Shown here one piece after another: positions 63,458 through 64,000 of a DNA stretch of 64,000 bases. Numbering within the stretch: position 1 is the stretch's first letter; each line of letters begins with the position of its first letter. The notes below the pieces were generated by a model. That model saw only the letters and a program-made list of their open reading frames with translations. It did not search any database and was not told the DNA's origin. The position numbers and the translations under genes were made by a program. The DNA lies in assembly GCA_024666565.1 (NCBI GenBank), contig CP088295.1, positions 124,001 through 188,000 on the forward strand. The letters are read 5' to 3'. This DNA comes from Svornostia abyssi (lineage in GTDB: Bacteria; Actinomycetota; Thermoleophilia; Solirubrobacterales; Solirubrobacteraceae).

Positions 63458-64000
63458 GGCAGCCGCAGCATCGCCAGGCGCACGCCGACGATGCGGTGGA
63501 CCTGGTGGCCCTGGCCGCGTACTTCCACGAGGGCCCGGCTGACGCCCGGTGAGCGGTAGTCGCAGTCGTCCCAGACGATCACGCCGCCGGGACGCATGCA
63601 CCGCAGCACGTTGGCGGTGTCCTCCTTGACGTACTCGTACGTGTGGGCGCCGTCGATGAACGCGAGGTCGATCTGCCCGTGCAGCGGCGTGTAGTCGAAC
63701 CGGGCACTGTCGCCGAAGTGCTGGGTGACGCGGTCGCCGAAGCCGGCGTCGCGGTACGCCGCGCCGATCGAGGAGAGGTCCTGCCATGGCGGCTGGCCGC
63801 GCTGCTCGCCGAGCGACGGGGCGTCGTTGCCGAGGTCGAGCGTGTCGACGGTCGCCTCCGGCGCCTGCGCGGCCATGAGCGCGGTGCCCTGCCCGCTGGC
63901 GGTGCCGATCTCGAGGATCCGCGCCGGCTTCGCGTACGCGGTGACGAGCGAGAGGACGTACGCCTCGCCGTGCCACAGCGCGCGGTCGCGGCCGCTGTGG
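63454..64000 (-). CDS. Class I SAM-dependent methyltransferase (Methyltransf_24-like), cut by window edge
   Basis: The visible part, open to the right edge, reads AKPARILEIGTASGQGTALM (SAM motif I), DLAFIDGAHTYEYVKEDTAN and GGVIVWDDCDYRSPGVSRAL, the pattern of Methyltransf_24 proteins common in sugar-modification clusters. The D in FIDGAH and the DD in VWDDCD are the expected metal or SAM-pocket acids. The start codon lies beyond 64000. The stop overlaps the flippase GTG, so it is the first visible gene of a minus-strand operon methyltransferase-flippase-methyltransferase-GT4. Confidence 0.85.
   Translation of the reverse strand, partial: HSGRDRALWHGEAYVLSLVTAYAKPARILEIGTASGQGTALMAAQAPEATVDTLDLGNDAPSLGEQRGQPPWQDLSSIGAAYRDAGFGDRVTQHFGDSARFDYTPLHGQIDLAFIDGAHTYEYVKEDTANVLRCMRPGGVIVWDDCDYRSPGVSRALVEVRGQGHQVHRIVGVRLAMLRLP

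Noticed and set aside
1-64000. CRISPR arrays, tRNA/rRNA genes, insertion sequences, prophage genes
   Set aside because: No regular repeats, no recognisable RNA gene sequence, and no transposase or integrase motifs on either strand.
1-64000. Programmed ribosomal frameshifting or general pseudogenisation as the cause of the frame breaks
   Set aside because: The breaks lie in many unrelated genes, mainly in G/C runs, with no second disabling changes and no conserved slippery site plus structure.

Overview
This window is very GC-rich actinobacterial DNA. Three things suggest the class Thermoleophilia (Solirubrobacterales-like): the base composition, the large number of apparently leaderless genes, and the mix of FkbM methyltransferases, mosaic glycosyltransferases and a CtaA-type heme A synthase. 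That placement is an inference; no rRNA or other marker gene is present. I see no tRNA, rRNA, CRISPR array, transposase or phage gene.

Layout. Positions 1-8.1 kb hold catabolic and regulatory genes: a truncated FadR-like GntR regulator with its own palindrome, a flavoprotein, a MocR regulator divergent from a small membrane protein and an AhpD-like protein, a TetR regulator divergent from a Baeyer-Villiger-like monooxygenase, an acyl-CoA dehydrogenase and a deazaflavin-dependent reductase. Positions 8.1-14.1 kb hold an NlpC/P60-like secreted protein, a complete Fbp-type ferric iron ABC transporter (substrate-binding protein, permease, ATPase) and ctaA.

From about 14.15 kb to the right edge the window is one very large surface-glycan locus. 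It has about a dozen glycosyltransferases (GT2 and GT4, several multidomain), seven or eight SAM methyltransferases (two FkbM), a DegT aminotransferase and NeuD-like acetyltransferase for an amino sugar, and a CDP-sugar pathway: rfbF, rfbG, the iron-sulfur dehydratase rfbH, a ThDP enzyme of the acetolactate-synthase/YerE type, an SDR, a NeuB-like synthase and a HAD phosphatase. It also has rfbC, a Wzm/Wzt ABC exporter with a carbohydrate-binding Wzt tail, a separate Wzx-like flippase, a GtrA/GtrB pair and several large GT-C-like membrane proteins. The minus-strand run rfbF-rfbG-ThDP-HAD-NeuB-SDR-GtrB (43.7 to 36.3 kb) is compact and co-oriented, and it is the best candidate for an undescribed pathway: a branched or chain-extended CDP-activated deoxysugar.

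Two window-wide patterns matter for reading the annotation. First, about fourteen genes carry a one-base frame break, mostly an extra base in a G or C run, with clear protein homology continuing in the next frame. This looks like sequencing error and creates false fusions (for example an apparent Wzt-Wzm fusion) and false truncations. Coordinates of those genes are given across the break. Second, many genes that head a transcription unit have a TANNNT hexamer only 6-10 bases before the start codon and no Shine-Dalgarno, which suggests widespread leaderless transcription. I used it to choose several GTG starts. The part from about 48.9 to 55.3 kb looks less GC-rich, uses TTG starts, and may have a different history.
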